NCBI GenBank assembly: GCA_947623455.1
Contig: OX392545.1
Location: 20,868,001 to 20,932,000 of the forward strand
Reading direction: 5' to 3'
DNA: 64,000 bases
From: Mimachlamys varia
Lineage: Eukaryota; Mollusca; Bivalvia; Pectinida; Pectinidae
The notes under the pieces were generated by a model that saw nothing but the letters and a program-made list of their open reading frames with translations, made no database searches and was not told the origin of the DNA. Position numbers and translations under genes: made by a program. Positions 44,106 to 56,100 of this stretch are shown piece by piece (within the stretch, counting starts at the first letter, position 1; each line of letters opens with the position of its first letter).

Positions 44106-44540
44106 AAGAGAATACCAAAGCGTCAAAACCATAATCCGAACTCAAAATCCATTAAACTAGGGGCAAAATAGGAACAAAGGAAAGATTTACATGGAGACTC
44201 TCGTAAAAGCATAAGAGAATAAGACCAGATGTTCCGGAAGAGCAGGCGTATTCTGCTTCATCGACGACACCGTCCATGTAAATCTTGGTCACATCCAAGG
44301 AAGCACCAATCTTCAAAACGATAACCGAGTCATCATTGCCATCAAAACAAGTAAACACACTAACAAGCAAACTCAAAAACGTCCATCTTCGTATCACACT
44401 AAGATACAGACATTTCTCGATGATATCAAGACGGCGATCATAAAACTTGCCCATAGTCTTCATCAACCTGCATTTCTCGAATCCCGGTGCCGTAAGTTTG
44501 TTCGTCAGCAGTTGACATCAATCACGAAAATCGCGATATT
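44106..44540 (-). mobile_element. Penelope-like 3' end, longer copy
   Basis: From agagaataccaaagcgtcaa to cgatgatatcaagacggcga and aaacttgcccatagtcttca: covers the 3' untranslated region and the last RT codons (GKFYDRRLDIIEKCLYL on the minus strand at 44466-44395). Confidence 0.65.
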
Positions 44541-45470
44541 CAGAGCAATTAGGTGTACAATGATTAATATCTAGATTCAATGATAGGTTTTCATAATATA
44601 AGTTTATCGCTTTGAGTTGACAACAATCAACTTCATCATGACTGCTAAACAGAATGTGACCATCTGATTTATGTGGGCTCATAGAAAATTTGGTAGTCAA
44701 AGTGTAAAATGAAAAATGTTCTCACGCACTGAAAAATGTAGAAAAACTTCTAATTTGTGCACCTTCTGTTCAATAAGTAGCAGACTTGAAGTTAACAAAA
44801 ATCAGTAAAAAACTCATAAAGTCAAGGTCACATAATTTGGTAACTGGTCCATGTTGATATCAAATACTTTAAACGCTTCGGTATTCTATTATTATTTAAG
44901 AAAATCTACCATGACCGATCCAAAATCGAATGAAAACAATTATCACCCCTACGTGGAGATCATAATATAAACTTGGCAAGTTACTAACCCAGCAGGGTTC
45001 TATGGGGTCTTGTTGTGGGGCCCATAAGGGGTTATATTGTGCATTTTTCGGTTTTAATTATTTCCTGACATGAAAGCATATATCCCTGGCAAGTGAGAAT
45101 AATTCTGCAGAATCTACAATTTCTTGACCCCCCAGGAGGAATCTGTTTGGCCCCCAAAATATGTTTAAATGGACATTTTCAGCTTCAATAAACGTTTTAT
45201 TAAACCGTTAGTCCAATTCTAACCAAAATTGATTGCAATTATACCACGTATGTGTAATCGGAATCTATTTAGCATATTGCTCGCTTTTTGCGGGTGCAGA
45301 GTCCGCCAATAGGGTCGCATAATTAATTTTTGGCATTATTTTTACCAATGCTTGTACTGTTGGAATAATCATCGTAACAGATGTTAATCAAAGATCATCA
45401 GATGACAAGGTATTTGATAATGATTGTATTTAAAAGTAGATCATTGGTCTGATCCTTACCCTAAGACCAA
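44541..45470. other. Non-coding interval
   Basis: No gene supported. 45000-45200 contains 'gacccccc' and 'ctggcaagtgagaataattc', probably an old tandem-type repeat. Ends just before the 990-bp element. Confidence 0.35.
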
Positions 45471-45473
45471 ATA

Positions 45474-46463
45474 CAGACTCGTACACGTTCGCTGTTCCAC
45501 TTTAAGCGTACCGTTTGAGTAGCATTTCCGTAGCACTTCCGTACCATTACCGTAGCATTTCCGTACCGTTTGCGTAGCATTTCCGTAGCATTTGCGTCGC
45601 ACTACCGTAGCATTACCGTAGCATTACCGTAGCATTTGCGTCGCACTACCGTACCATTTCCGTAGCACTAGCGTCATTTACAAAGCGTTCGCGAAACGTT
45701 CGGTTGGAAATTTTACGGAATAAATCTGACGAAACGAATAGTTCATGTTTTTATAAGCTGCATAAACTCAGAATTTTGTAAATAATCTCAGTCTCATAAA
45801 TTTACAAAACAAAAAACAAGGCTTTTATCAATATGTATGAATCTGACTAAATTTAACATTAAATAAAATAAAATATAAATATCAAGGTCATATGCCCCAG
45901 CCAGTCGGACAACATCGGGCCTCTCCGGCAAGCTCGGAAGAGAATACCCGAGGTGTTCCGACTGATGCCCATGGCTACCTGTCAGCGTACGTCAGGTCTC
46001 TATGACGGAAAAATTTAATACATGTTCTAATATTACCGATATTTGATATTGTTCCCAATTACTTTTAAGGCATGTCTGTTTGTTTCACTCTCATACCATT
46101 ATCTTAATGACAAAGCAAACATTAAAAAACAATCGTACGCATGTGTACACGCTGGATCTCCACATTCGGTTACAGCACACGTTTCCTAATGCATTATGGG
46201 TATTTCGTTTCGTTTGTATGTGTGATTATGTTGATCCGTTTTTATAAAAATCCGTAAATGTGATCGACCGTTTGCAAGCGTCACCCGTAGCATTTACGTA
46301 GCATTTCCGTACCATTTGAGTAGCACTTCCGTACCGTTCGCGTAGCATTTCTATAGCATTTCCGTACCGTTTGCGTAGAATTTCCGTATCATTTGAGTAG
46401 CATTTCCGAAGCACTTCCGTACCGTTTGCGTCTAAGATGGAACAGCGAACGTGTACGGGTCTG
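45474..46463. mobile_element. 990-bp TIR element, copy 2 (intact, empty-site copy)
   Basis: Ends CAGACTCGTACACGTTCGCT and its inverted partner ending GTACGGGTCTG, TA at 45472-45473 and 46464-46465. Nearly identical to 14286-16360 without the insert, including a unique ~400-bp centre (cggacaacatcgggcctctc, cagcgtacgtcaggtctcta). At 46121-46130 the sequence attaaaaaac is the unoccupied target of the element at 14928. Confidence 0.88.
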
Positions 46464-46567
46464 TAGCAATACACAATGTTTTGATGCATTCCTGTCAGAT
46501 TTACTATATATTCATAGGAGTGTGTCAAGGTGCATTTTCTGTTTCAAAATCAAAAGTTCATTAGAAA

Positions 46568-48750
46568 CAAGAGGCCCAAGGGCCTTAACGGTCATCTGAC
46601 TACCAATTGTGATACCATTATGGAATTAGTTTAAACAATATTTTATTTCCATCAGTGTACATGTATATTACATATATAGAAATTGTACAAATAGTGAGGA
46701 TTGGAAAACAAGCTAATAGCTTATATAAATTCCTCTCCTCTAGGAATTAGTAATACAATCATGTAACAATATGCCACACAAATGTGGTTTTCAAGATGGT
46801 GATGATCATGGATTTCTTCGGAACAGTGCGAAAAATAACATTTGGTCAGAATCATTTTAGGCAAGTTTCAGATCATGGAAAGTGTGGATGCAAAATGGGG
46901 GCTGTTGCAGCCATCTTGGATCTCTGACGGACTGGAGAAATAACAACATTTGGTTTAAAATCTGGGGATCATTTTTCTATGAAAAGTTTTAAATGTGTAT
47001 TCAAAATGGGGGCTGTGGCAGCCATCTTGGATGTCTGACGGAACTTGAGAAGAAGTTTGAAATGTGTTTTTCAAGATGGCGGCTCTGAAGGCCATCTTGG
47101 ATTTCCGACCAACCTGAAAAATAACAACACTTGGTCAGGACAATCTCAGAATCACTTCAGCCAAGTTTTAGCTTAATCCCACAGGTAGAACTTGAGAAGA
47201 AGTTGGAAATGTGTTTTGTAAGATGGCGGCCATGGTGGCCATCTTGGATTTCGAACCGACCGAAAAGTAACAACTCATGGTCAGGACCATCTCAGGATAA
47301 TTTCAGCCAAGTTTCAGCTTAATCTCACAGGTGAAACTTGAGAGAAATTTGGAAATGTGTTTTTCAAGATGGCGGCTCTGGCGGCCATCTTGGATTTTGG
47401 ACCAACCCAAAAAATAACAACACTTGGTCAGGACCATCTCAGGATCATTTCAGCCAAGTTTCATCTTAATCCCACTGGTAGAACTTGAGAAGAAGTTGAA
47501 AATGTGTTTTTCAAGATGGCGGCTCTGGTGGCCATCTTGGATTTCGGACCGACCCGAAAAATAACAACGCTTGGTCAGGACTATCTCAGGATCATTTCAG
47601 CCAAGTTTCAGCTTAATCCCAGTGGTAGAACTTAAGAAGAAGTTTAAAATAGGTGTTGTTCAGGAAAACAGTGATTGCGCAATCATGTCACAAAATGGCC
47701 GCCATGGCACAAATGTCGAGAGTTTTTCGGACCCGAAAAATAACAACATTTTATGGGCTGCCCTTCCTGAACATCCCTACCAATTTTCAGCTCACAGGTA
47801 CCAGTGGAACTGTAGAAGAAGTTTAATATGTGTTTTTCAAGATTTCGGCTATGGCGGCCATCTTGGATTTCGGACCGACCCGAAAAATAACAACACTTGG
47901 TCAGGACCATCTCAGGATCATTTCAGCTAAGTTTCAGCTTAATCCCACTGGTAGAACTTGAGAAGAAGTTGAAAATGTGTTTTTCAAGATGGCGGCTCTG
48001 GCGGCCATCTTGGATTTCGGACCGACCCGAAAAATAACAACACTTGGTCAGGACTATCTCAGGATCATTTCAGCCAAGTTTCAGCTTAATCCCAGTGGTA
48101 GAACTTAAGAAGAAGTTTAAAATAGGTGTTGTTCAGGAAAACAGTGATTGCGCAATCATGTCACAAAATGGCCGCCATGGCACAAATGTCGAGGGTTTTT
48201 CGGACCCGAAAAATAACAACATTTTATGGGCTGCCCTTCCTGAACATCCCTACCAATTTTCAGCTCACAGGTACCAGTGGAACTGTAGAAGAAGTTTAAT
48301 ATGTGTTTTTCAAGATGTCGGCTATGGCGGCCATCTTGGATTTCGGACCGACCCGAAAAATAACAACACTTGGGCCGTTTTCGTTAAAGCGGTTGAACCG
48401 GTCGGACCACAGTTGTTCGTTTATTTTATAAGGTCGGACCTGGTAATCTTATGCTGCTTTCAGGCGAGCCTTGAGGAAGCCTTGCAGGGCCTGTATAAAC
48501 ATTTGCAGGTCCTCAAGAATTTCCACCAGAAAACGTTACATTTATAGGCGGACAAACCGGTTCTTCCGCATAAACGAAAGCGGCCCTGGTCAGGACCATC
48601 TCAGGATCATTTCAGCTAAGTTTCAGCTTATTCCCCATTGGTAGAACTTGAGAAGAAGTTTGAAATGTGAAAAGTTTACGGACGGCGGACGACGACGGAC
48701 GAAGCACGGTAACTATAGGTCATCTTGACCCTTTGGGTCAGATGACCTAA
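46568..48750 (+). mobile_element. Helentron-like element with ~147-bp tandem array
   Basis: Starts CAAGAGGCCCAAGGGCC with GGTCATCTGAC; ends GGTCATCTTGACC-CTTTG-GGTCAGATGACC-TAA. Internal units centre on the palindromic aagatggcggctctggcgg plus ccatcttgg, with ggaccgacccgaaaaataac, ggtcaggaccatctcagg and ttcagcttaatcccactgg. A larger 473-bp block is duplicated almost unchanged (47571-48043 and 48044 onward). The frames of 119 and 167 codons here are consequences of that duplication. A separate small MITE is nested at 48372. Confidence 0.78.
48372..48586. mobile_element. 215-bp MITE (Harbinger/ISL2EU-like ends) nested in the tandem array
   Basis: GGGCCGTTTTCGTTAAAGCG on the left and GGGCCGCTTTCGTTTATGCG read from the right, inverted over about 31 bp. 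It interrupts the array unit between aacaacactt and tggtcagg; neighbouring units show the site uninterrupted (aacaacacttggtcagg). The duplication is at most 1-3 bp. GGGCC ends recall Harbinger or ISL2EU elements; this is inferred. Confidence 0.75.
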
Positions 48751-48762
48751 TAACAAAAGCAA

Positions 48763-48800
48763 CAATCCGATTGAAATCATATCTTGATCTAATCAGAATG
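48763..48800. mobile_element. 38-bp remnant of the CAATCTGATT MITE with 9-bp TSD
   Basis: Only caatccgattgaaatcatat ... ctaatcagaatg is left, both termini joined. caaaagcaa is duplicated at 48754-48762 and 48801-48809. Confidence 0.72.
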
Positions 48801-48822
48801 CAAAAGCAACAACTATTCTTTT

Positions 48823-49199
48823 CAATCTGATTAAAAATACATATCCGTGAGAACAAGGATCTGACAACATCCCATAAGAGGTCACGTTCAGATGACCTAT
48901 GTCGCCTCTTTACTTAACACTAAAATATTGTTCCAACGACCTGTCATCTTGCAGCAAGCCATTTCGTCACATTATTCCGCACAAACTTTTGGTGACGAAA
49001 TGACTAACCGGAAAAATGTGTTTATGCAAGGTTTGTCGCCTCAAAATTTCACTGTCAAGATTCTGCCAGTAGTAATTTGATTGGCTAATGCGAAAGGTCA
49101 TCGGGACATGACCCTCTATTGGATTATCTCAGATCTTAACGCAGCAGAGAGAAGTTTACGGAACGGCGCGGAGATCAAGATATGATTTTAATCAGATTG
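48823..49199. mobile_element. CAATCTGATT-family MITE
   Basis: Ends caatctgattaaaaatacat / gattttaatcagattg; standard interior in the opposite orientation to copy A. No clear target duplication. Confidence 0.8.
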
Positions 49200-49259
49200 G
49201 ATAGTTATGTGACTATTTTGAAAATTAAATCCAGCAGCCGGTTTTGTGATTATGTGATA

Positions 49260-50172
49260 GGGTTCAACCGTTGCTAGCTTTGTGGAAAGATTTTCCAGCA
49301 GACTGTTGGCATTACCATGGGAACAAACTGTGCCCCACTCTTAGCTGACTTGTTTTTGTTTTCATACGAGGCTGAATTTGTGGAGGAGCTAATCAGGACA
49401 GGTGACAAAAACAAAAGCCTTGCCAAATCTTTTAACTTCACTTCCAGATATATCGACGATGTGTTGTCTATAAACAAGAAGTTTGCTGACCACGTCGGTC
49501 GTATATACCCTTCTGAACTTGAAATAAAGGACACAACAGACTCTTCTACATCAGCTGCTTACCTAGATCTCTACTTAAACTACGACCAACATGGACAGCT
49601 TACTCCTAAGCTATACGATAAACGTGATGATTTCAATTTTCCGGTCGTTAACTTTCCATTTCTTGATAGTAACATCCCTGCTTCTCCAACCTATGGTGTT
49701 TACATGTCGCAGTTGATTCGGTATTCCAGGGCTTGCTCTAAATATCTGGATTTTCGTGATCGATGTCGACTGCTGACAAACAAATTAACAACACAAGGAT
49801 TCGAGAGATGCAGGTTGATCAGAACTATGGGCAAGTTTTATGGTCGCCGTCTTTGTCTCATTGAGAAATATTCTGTATCTTAAAGTGATTTGAAGATGGA
49901 CGTTTTTGAGTATGCTCATCAGTGTGTTTACTTGTTGTGATTGACAATGTTACTCGGTTCTCATTTTGAGAACTTGATGTTTACTTGGATGCGACAATGA
50001 TTTACATTGCAAATGTCGTCGATGAAGCAGGAGACACTTATTCTTCCGGAACACCTGGTCTTATTCTCTTGTATTTTTTGCAAGGGTCTCCATGTGAATC
50101 TTTCCTTTGTTCATAGTTTGCCCCTAGTTTAATCTATTTTGAGTGTGGGTTAACGCTTCGGTATTCACTTAT
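49260..50172 (+). pseudogene. Penelope-like reverse transcriptase, C-terminal part, plus 3' UTR (best copy)
   Basis: The open frame, read from before the ATG at 49317 to the stop at 49881, includes KIFQQTVGITMGTNCAPLLA, then FNFTSRYIDDVLSINKKFAD (catalytic YIDD), KLYDKRDDFNFPVVNFPF, SNIPASPTYGVYMSQLIRYS and GKFYGRRLCLIEKY. These are RT motifs B-E and the thumb of a retroelement with a YIDD box; I favour a Penelope-like element, but another YIDD-type class is possible. The N-terminal RT motifs and any GIY-YIG endonuclease are missing, so it is 5'-truncated. 3' UTR blocks run to aacgcttcggtattcac. Confidence 0.65.
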
Positions 50173-50650
50173 TTATTTTCAATATATTTTGGTTTCTTTT
50201 TTAATATTCTGGAAGCATTGGATACCTTAAATTGAGACTTCAAGTTTTTAACGTTATAAATGTTCCCTTTTTCACAGGAGCTTTGGCAAAGAGAAAAAAA
50301 CACTTTGAAGTGTTGAAAGAAATTTGTAAATAAATCTTAAAAGCCATTGATTGTGCAGTCATGTTTAGTAATACTAATCTCTTGTCCCGGCCATAACTTC
50401 TAAACTGTTGAAGATGAAACGGGCAGTATACTTGCATCACCTAAATCCGATGTGCAGTGCACTATTGTTATGTCACTGTAACCTTGACCTCAATGTCGAA
50501 AGCCAAATGGCTTCGACTGTAAAAGGTATGTATGGTAAAGAAGTTGATCTCAACATTCATTTTACCAAAAGCACTTATAATATGACTACACTGCATAACA
50601 ATTTCCTTGTATAATATTATTCTTGTCACCCTTTAATTAAGTTTTCGATA
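50173..50650. other. Interval, no gene supported
   Basis: Includes a 68-codon frame (50408-50614) without domain. An acceptor-like ttattttttttag ends at 50662, immediately before the minisatellite. Confidence 0.3.
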
Positions 50651-50662
50651 TTATTTTTTTAG

Positions 50663-51240
50663 GTCAGAACAAGAAATTGGATGACAAAGCACAGGAGGAT
50701 GAGACATCGAGTGACAAAGCACAGGAGGATGGGACATCGAGTGACAAAGCACAGGAGGATGAGACATTGGATGACAAAGCACAGAAGGGCGAGACATTGG
50801 ATGACATAGCACAGGAGGATTAGACATTGAGTGACAAAGCACAGGAGGGTGAGACATTGGATGACATAGCGCAGGAGGATTAGACATTGAGTGACAAAGC
50901 ACAGGAGGGCGAGACATTGGATGACATAGCACAGGAGGATTAGACTTTGAGTGACAAAGCACAGGAGGGTAAGACATTGGATGACAAAGCACAGGAGGAA
51001 GAGACATTGGATAACAAAGCACAGGAGGATGAGACATTGAGTGACAAAGTACAGGAGGGCGAGACATTGGATGACATAGCACAGGAGGATTAGACATTGA
51101 GTGACAAAGCACAGGAGGGTGAGACATTGAGTGACAAAGCACAGGAGGATGAGACATTGGATGACGAAGCACAGGAGGATGAGACATTGAGTGACAAAGC
51201 ACAGGAGGTTGAGTGACAAAGCACAGGAGGATGAGACATT
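50663..51240 (+). repeat. 30-bp minisatellite, coding-like (10-codon period), with recurrent in-frame TAG
   Basis: About 19 units of 30 bp (gagacattgagtgacaaagc plus acaggaggat). In the plus frame following the acceptor at 50662 each unit reads roughly TLSDKAQEDE or TLDDKAQEGE, acidic and hydrophilic. In four units GAG has become TAG at the same codon. Alternate units form a 60-bp higher-order pattern. With 51490-51800 it may be the repeat region of a dead gene. On the minus strand the same array stays open for 183 and 275 codons, but only because the 30-bp unit lacks stops in those frames. Confidence 0.85.
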
Positions 51241-51489
51241 TGATGACAAAGCAGAGCTTTGGTAATAAGAAGTCGCAGTCGGCAAAATCAAATCCAATAG
51301 AAAAAAGGCTAACCAGCGGCCTCTTAATGTTATAGGAGTAGCTTCAGTGGTATCTATACCCAGCCCCATCATACAAACCAGTATTACCTGGTGGACCAAG
51401 TGATGATTAAAGGTCTGTTTGACTGCTACTTGGTCATTATACAGTCTGTTTGAAGTATGGCGAGATGTCAGATTATATGAGCCCATGTT

Positions 51490-51800
51490 TTTTTCTGTTT
51501 TGTAGTTCGGTCCCTGAGAATCAGGTCAGTCTGGAAGAAGTCTTGTTGCTGGAATCAGGTGATGAAGAAAAACAAGACTGACGATGATGATGATAAAGAA
51601 AAGAAAACGTCAATGAAAAAATGGTCTGATAAAGAGTGGCAGAATTGAAAAAGTATTTCTGTAACTATCTTGATACAAAAACAACACCAAGGAGAGCTGA
51701 TATTGACAAAATCAAAAAGGTCATTGTGAAAAAAGGAGTATCTTGCATTATCGAGCAAACCACTTATCATCAAACAAATCTCCAACATGAACCTAAAATG
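51490..51800 (+). pseudogene. C-terminal relic of a repetitive mollusc gene (uncertain)
   Basis: After an acceptor-like tctgttttgtag, frameshifted sequence gives MKKWSDKEWQ, a stop, then KKYFCNYLDTKTTPRRADID and KIKKVIVKKG. This resembles the 'W(T/S)..E...v...f..yi.....P.k..i..v' tail common at the C terminus of uncharacterised molluscan and cnidarian proteins. The link to the minisatellite 250 bp upstream is by position only. Confidence 0.3.
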
Positions 51801-51829
51801 TTCAGCTGATGTTTTTCAAACCGGGTTGG

Positions 51830-52440
51830 CTTAATCATCATGACATGAAGATGTGTTTTCCTGAATGACAGTTCAACTTCATGTGAAGATGCTTAAGCCT
51901 ACAAAGTTTGAAAATATATCGGCTAAAAACTGTAAAACAATTCCGGACAAAACATTAGTTTACGACAGAAATGTATTTTCTACATAATGCCTATATTTTG
52001 CAGTTGCAAATATGCAATGCTGTTACTCAACAAAACCCGTAATATATGTTAAATATTATAGCCTATAGAAGTATCATACCAAATTAAAAATGAATTGAAG
52101 AAAACACAAAAAAAGTTCTAACACTTTCTACGTAATGCCCGAAATTGCATCAAATATGAAGTTTTCAAAGGGCCATAACTCTTGTAAATATTGCCGAATC
52201 AAAGTGTCACTCAGGAAAACACAACTTCATGTCATGATGATTAAGCCTATGAAGTTTGAAAGATATCGGTTGAAAACCGTAGGAGATCTCTGGACAAAAC
52301 AACAGTTTACGATAGTAGCTTTATCTAAATAGCCAATGCTGTTGCGCGAAAAGTTGAATTAACTCAACAAAACCCGTAATATATGTTAAATATTATAGCT
52401 TTTCGAAGTACCATACCAAAGGACCTCTTTCACGAAACAA
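51830..52440 (+). repeat. Degenerate tandem pair, ~340-bp period
   Basis: 51870-52080 and 52215-52430 share ttaagcctacaaagtttgaa-like, ggacaaaaca, agtttacga, ctcaacaaaacccgtaatat and atgttaaatattatagc. Tandem-type non-coding repeat. Confidence 0.65.
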
Positions 52441-53190
52441 TGAAAGTTTGCCCACGACCCGATTGAATCTGAACTAGGTGTCATATATAGCACCCTAGCA
52501 TACTCCCCTGAAACAGTGTTTAAAAAATTCAAAAGGTCGATGGGGCCTGAATTATTAACTTCTTTGTGACGTTTAGTAGGGGTGTGAGATAAGGTTCAGA
52601 AATGGCCCATAAAAAGAAAGGGAACTCTCATACAGAACTATATTACTTCTTATTATGTTCATAAGAACCTGCTTGATTTTTCAAACAAACATAACTGGAA
52701 AAATTTGACATATGCAAAAAGTTATGCTCAATGAAATACAAAAAAACTGTTTTTTTGTTCATTTTTTAACAAAGTATTGTCTTCAGAGCGGAGTTTCACA
52801 CACTTTCGGTTCCGGTGCACCTAAATACTTTTGACATTATTTGTCTCAATATGTTAGCTCAAAAAAGTAAAAAAAATGAAGAAATTGGTAACCGGTAAAT
52901 TTGTCATTCAGAACGATATGTTCGAGGAGTCGGAATCTCAAAATTGGCGTCATTAAATTGAATTGAGGTTTTAATGAATTTCTTATCATTTTTTTGTTTT
53001 GTAAGTTATGAAAGATTGATAGTGAAAGAACAAACATATAATATGATATATGAAACCATCTTTGTACGAACAATAAGAGGCCCGGAGCGCCTGTAGGAAT
53101 CAGTTCTTTAAAACAAGACTATGTGCATTAAGCTCATATAAAGATATACGTCTCCCAAGTTTTCAACAGGGATTATTGCTTTGTTGTTAC
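52441..53190. other. Non-coding interval
   Basis: No gene. aagaggcccggagcgcctg at 53075-53095 is a worn Helentron-like 5' end. Confidence 0.4.
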
Positions 53191-53192
53191 CT

Positions 53193-56100
53193 CATCCCAA
53201 GTGAAGTTGATAACTGGATACTAAGTTACGCTTTTTCATAACACAGAATCGACTGGCTGACTGAAAAGTTTTCGGATTTGCCTGATGAATAGAAGAGCCC
53301 AGGTAGTACAACATTGATGCAACATGTGCACACACACCAGATGTTCTTTTCCCTGTAGGACAAAGACAGTAATACGCCTTGATGGGATCATCTGGTTCAT
53401 TGTTTTCAAACTAGATCCAAACATGATACTTCGTCTGCGACTTGTGGCGTGAGTGAATCTGACCTCTAATAAGATCCTCAGGCATGCTGGTACACCCAGA
53501 TCTCATAATAGTCACCATCATTTGATTGGTGCTCAACAATGTAACCAGAGGACAGTTTGATCTGGTAAATACCACATGCTAGTGCCTCAAGGTACTCATG
53601 ATTCAATTGAGGAAATGTAATATTTGCTGCTTCAAGTTTTTGCCATTCACTTTTGGCTCTGCGAGTCATGTTTGGATCATCTGCAACCCGTTTCGCAAGA
53701 ACATTATCCCTTTGCAAAAGTGACACCATACGAGTTGCCATTTGTATGTCTCGCTGCTCACGTTGGGTGTCTGAAACATATATGGGCCCTCTGAAACCAT
53801 TCAGGCTTGCTGTAACTATATGTACAAGTTTCCGAAGTATTGTCACAAGATGATTTGAAGTAAGTTTCTCTTTAAATAGTAACCATTTCTTTAATCTTCC
53901 ATGGTAGGACTCCACAACCCAACGTACCTTTGTACAGCAACGATCATCAATAGCTTGTTTGGGATCCAGTTGTGACTTACCGGGAGGAAGGAAAGATGGC
54001 ATTTTAGCATCATATCCCAACTGGGCAAAGAGAGTCAGCACGTCCCTGAAACCACGGTCTACAATCATGTTGTCATTCTCATGTAACCAGCATCTTAGAA
54101 GATTGAATTTCTCCATGATCATCTTTGTTATAGAAGCATCATTGACGCTGTCATAATATGGACCAATTGTATCCAATACATACCCATCTGATAACACAAT
54201 GGACATGAATTTCAGATAGTTGCATTTTTTCTGTCCTCCGTAAGAAGCCCTTTGAAACTCATGATGACTATTTTTGTTTAGATAAATGTATGTACCATCT
54301 AGGATAAGACTTACATTATCGCCATAGAATGTCTTTGTAAATACTGTGTTGTGTGATTTAGCTTATTCACGTGAAAGATGTGCTGTTCCAAGATATATTT
54401 TGGCACAACTGTTGTGTTCAAAACATCAACAACTTTGTGGAAATATCTGGAAAGCGTTGCTTCAGACAATTTTGTTAATATTGTCAACTGCTTCCATGAA
54501 AGATTAGTTTTTAGTTTTATCCCGAAGTACAGCAGAATGTCTAATGAACAGGCAGAGAAAGTTGAAAGATCAGACTTGCACCATTCATGAATTTCTACAA
54601 ACTGTTCTAAAGTCCAACCTGTCCATGCATGGCAATCAGTATCAGATAGATTTGCAAACTGTAGCTTTGGTGAAATTCCATCTTTGGAAACTTCATGTAT
54701 AATTTCAAACAGATCATTGATAACTTGCACAGATATGTCCCCTAGTTTAGTTTCTATTGGTGTTCGATTGGTCATAGATATATCGGTATCAGGGTGCAGG
54801 TAGTTACCAATCAGGTGTTCAGGGCAAATACGTGCATCAGGAGAGCACCACAGTTTTTAGGTCACCTGAGACGAAGTCTCAAGTGACCTATTCTAATCGC
54901 CTTTTGTCCGTCGTCGTGCGTCCGTAAACTTTTTACATTTTCGACTTCTTCTCCAAAACCGCCGAACCAAATTCAATGAAATTTTACAGGAAGCTTCCAT
55001 GGCTGAGGGTGAACCAAAATTGTGAATTATATGGTCCCCACCCCCCAGGGGCATGCAGGGCGGGGCCAAAAAGGGTCAAATTGACTAAAATCTTCTCCTC
55101 TACTCTCAGATATGTTAGAATCAAATGCTCTTCATAGATGGAAGGGTCTTAAGGTGCTTTACCAAAATTGTGAATTTCATGACCCTGGGGTCTCATGTTT
55201 GCCCCTGGGGAGGGGGTAAACTTTACTATAGTTTATATAGGGAAATCACATTTTTGACTATTATTTGTTGGATTTGTATTGGAATTCATTCTTACTTGTA
55301 TCAAATTATCAGCATGGGATGACACTTTGGTGGTATGTGCATGTTGGCCCTAGTTGACCCCCCAGGGGCTGGAGGGCGGGGCCAAAAAGGGTCAAATTGA
55401 CAAAAAATTCAAAAATCTTCTTCTCTACTCTCAGATATGGTAGAATCAAATACTCTTCATAGATGGAAGGGTCTTAAGGTGCTTTACCAAAATTGTGAAT
55501 TTCATGACCCTGGGGTCTCATGTTTGCCCCTGGGGAGGGGGTAAACTTTACTATAGTGTATATAGGGAAATCACATTTTTGACTATTATTTGTTAGATTT
55601 GTATTGGAATTCATTCTAACTTGTATAAAATTATCAGCATGGGATGACACTTTGATGGTATGTGCATGTTGGCCCTAGTTGACCCCCAGGGGCTGGTGGG
55701 CGGGGCCAAAAAGGGTCAAATTGACAAACATTTCAAAAATCTTCTTCTCTACTCTTAGATATGGTAGAATCAAATACTCTTCATAGATGGAAGGGTCTTA
55801 AGGTGCTTTACCAAAATTGTGAATTTTATGACCCTGGGGTCTCATGTTTGCCCCTGGGAAGGGGGTAAACTTTACTATAGTTTATATAGGGAAATCACAT
55901 TTTTGACTATTATTTGTTGGATTTGTATTGGAATACATTCTAACTTGTATAAAATTATCAGCATGGGATGACACTTTGATGGTATGTACATGTTGGCCCT
56001 AGTTGACCCCCAGGTGCTGGAGGGCGGGGCCAAAAAGGGTCAAATTGACAAAAATCTTCATCTCTTCTCCCAGATATGCTGGAATCAAATACTCTTCATA

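Noticed and set aside
47571..48547. Open frames of 119 and 167 codons
   Set aside because: Produced by the duplicated 473-bp block and an inserted MITE; not a gene.
50651..51486. Two long minus-strand open frames (183 and 275 codons) rich in Leu/Cys or Pro/His
   Set aside because: They are translations of the 30-bp minisatellite in frames without stops; no start context, domain or splice support.
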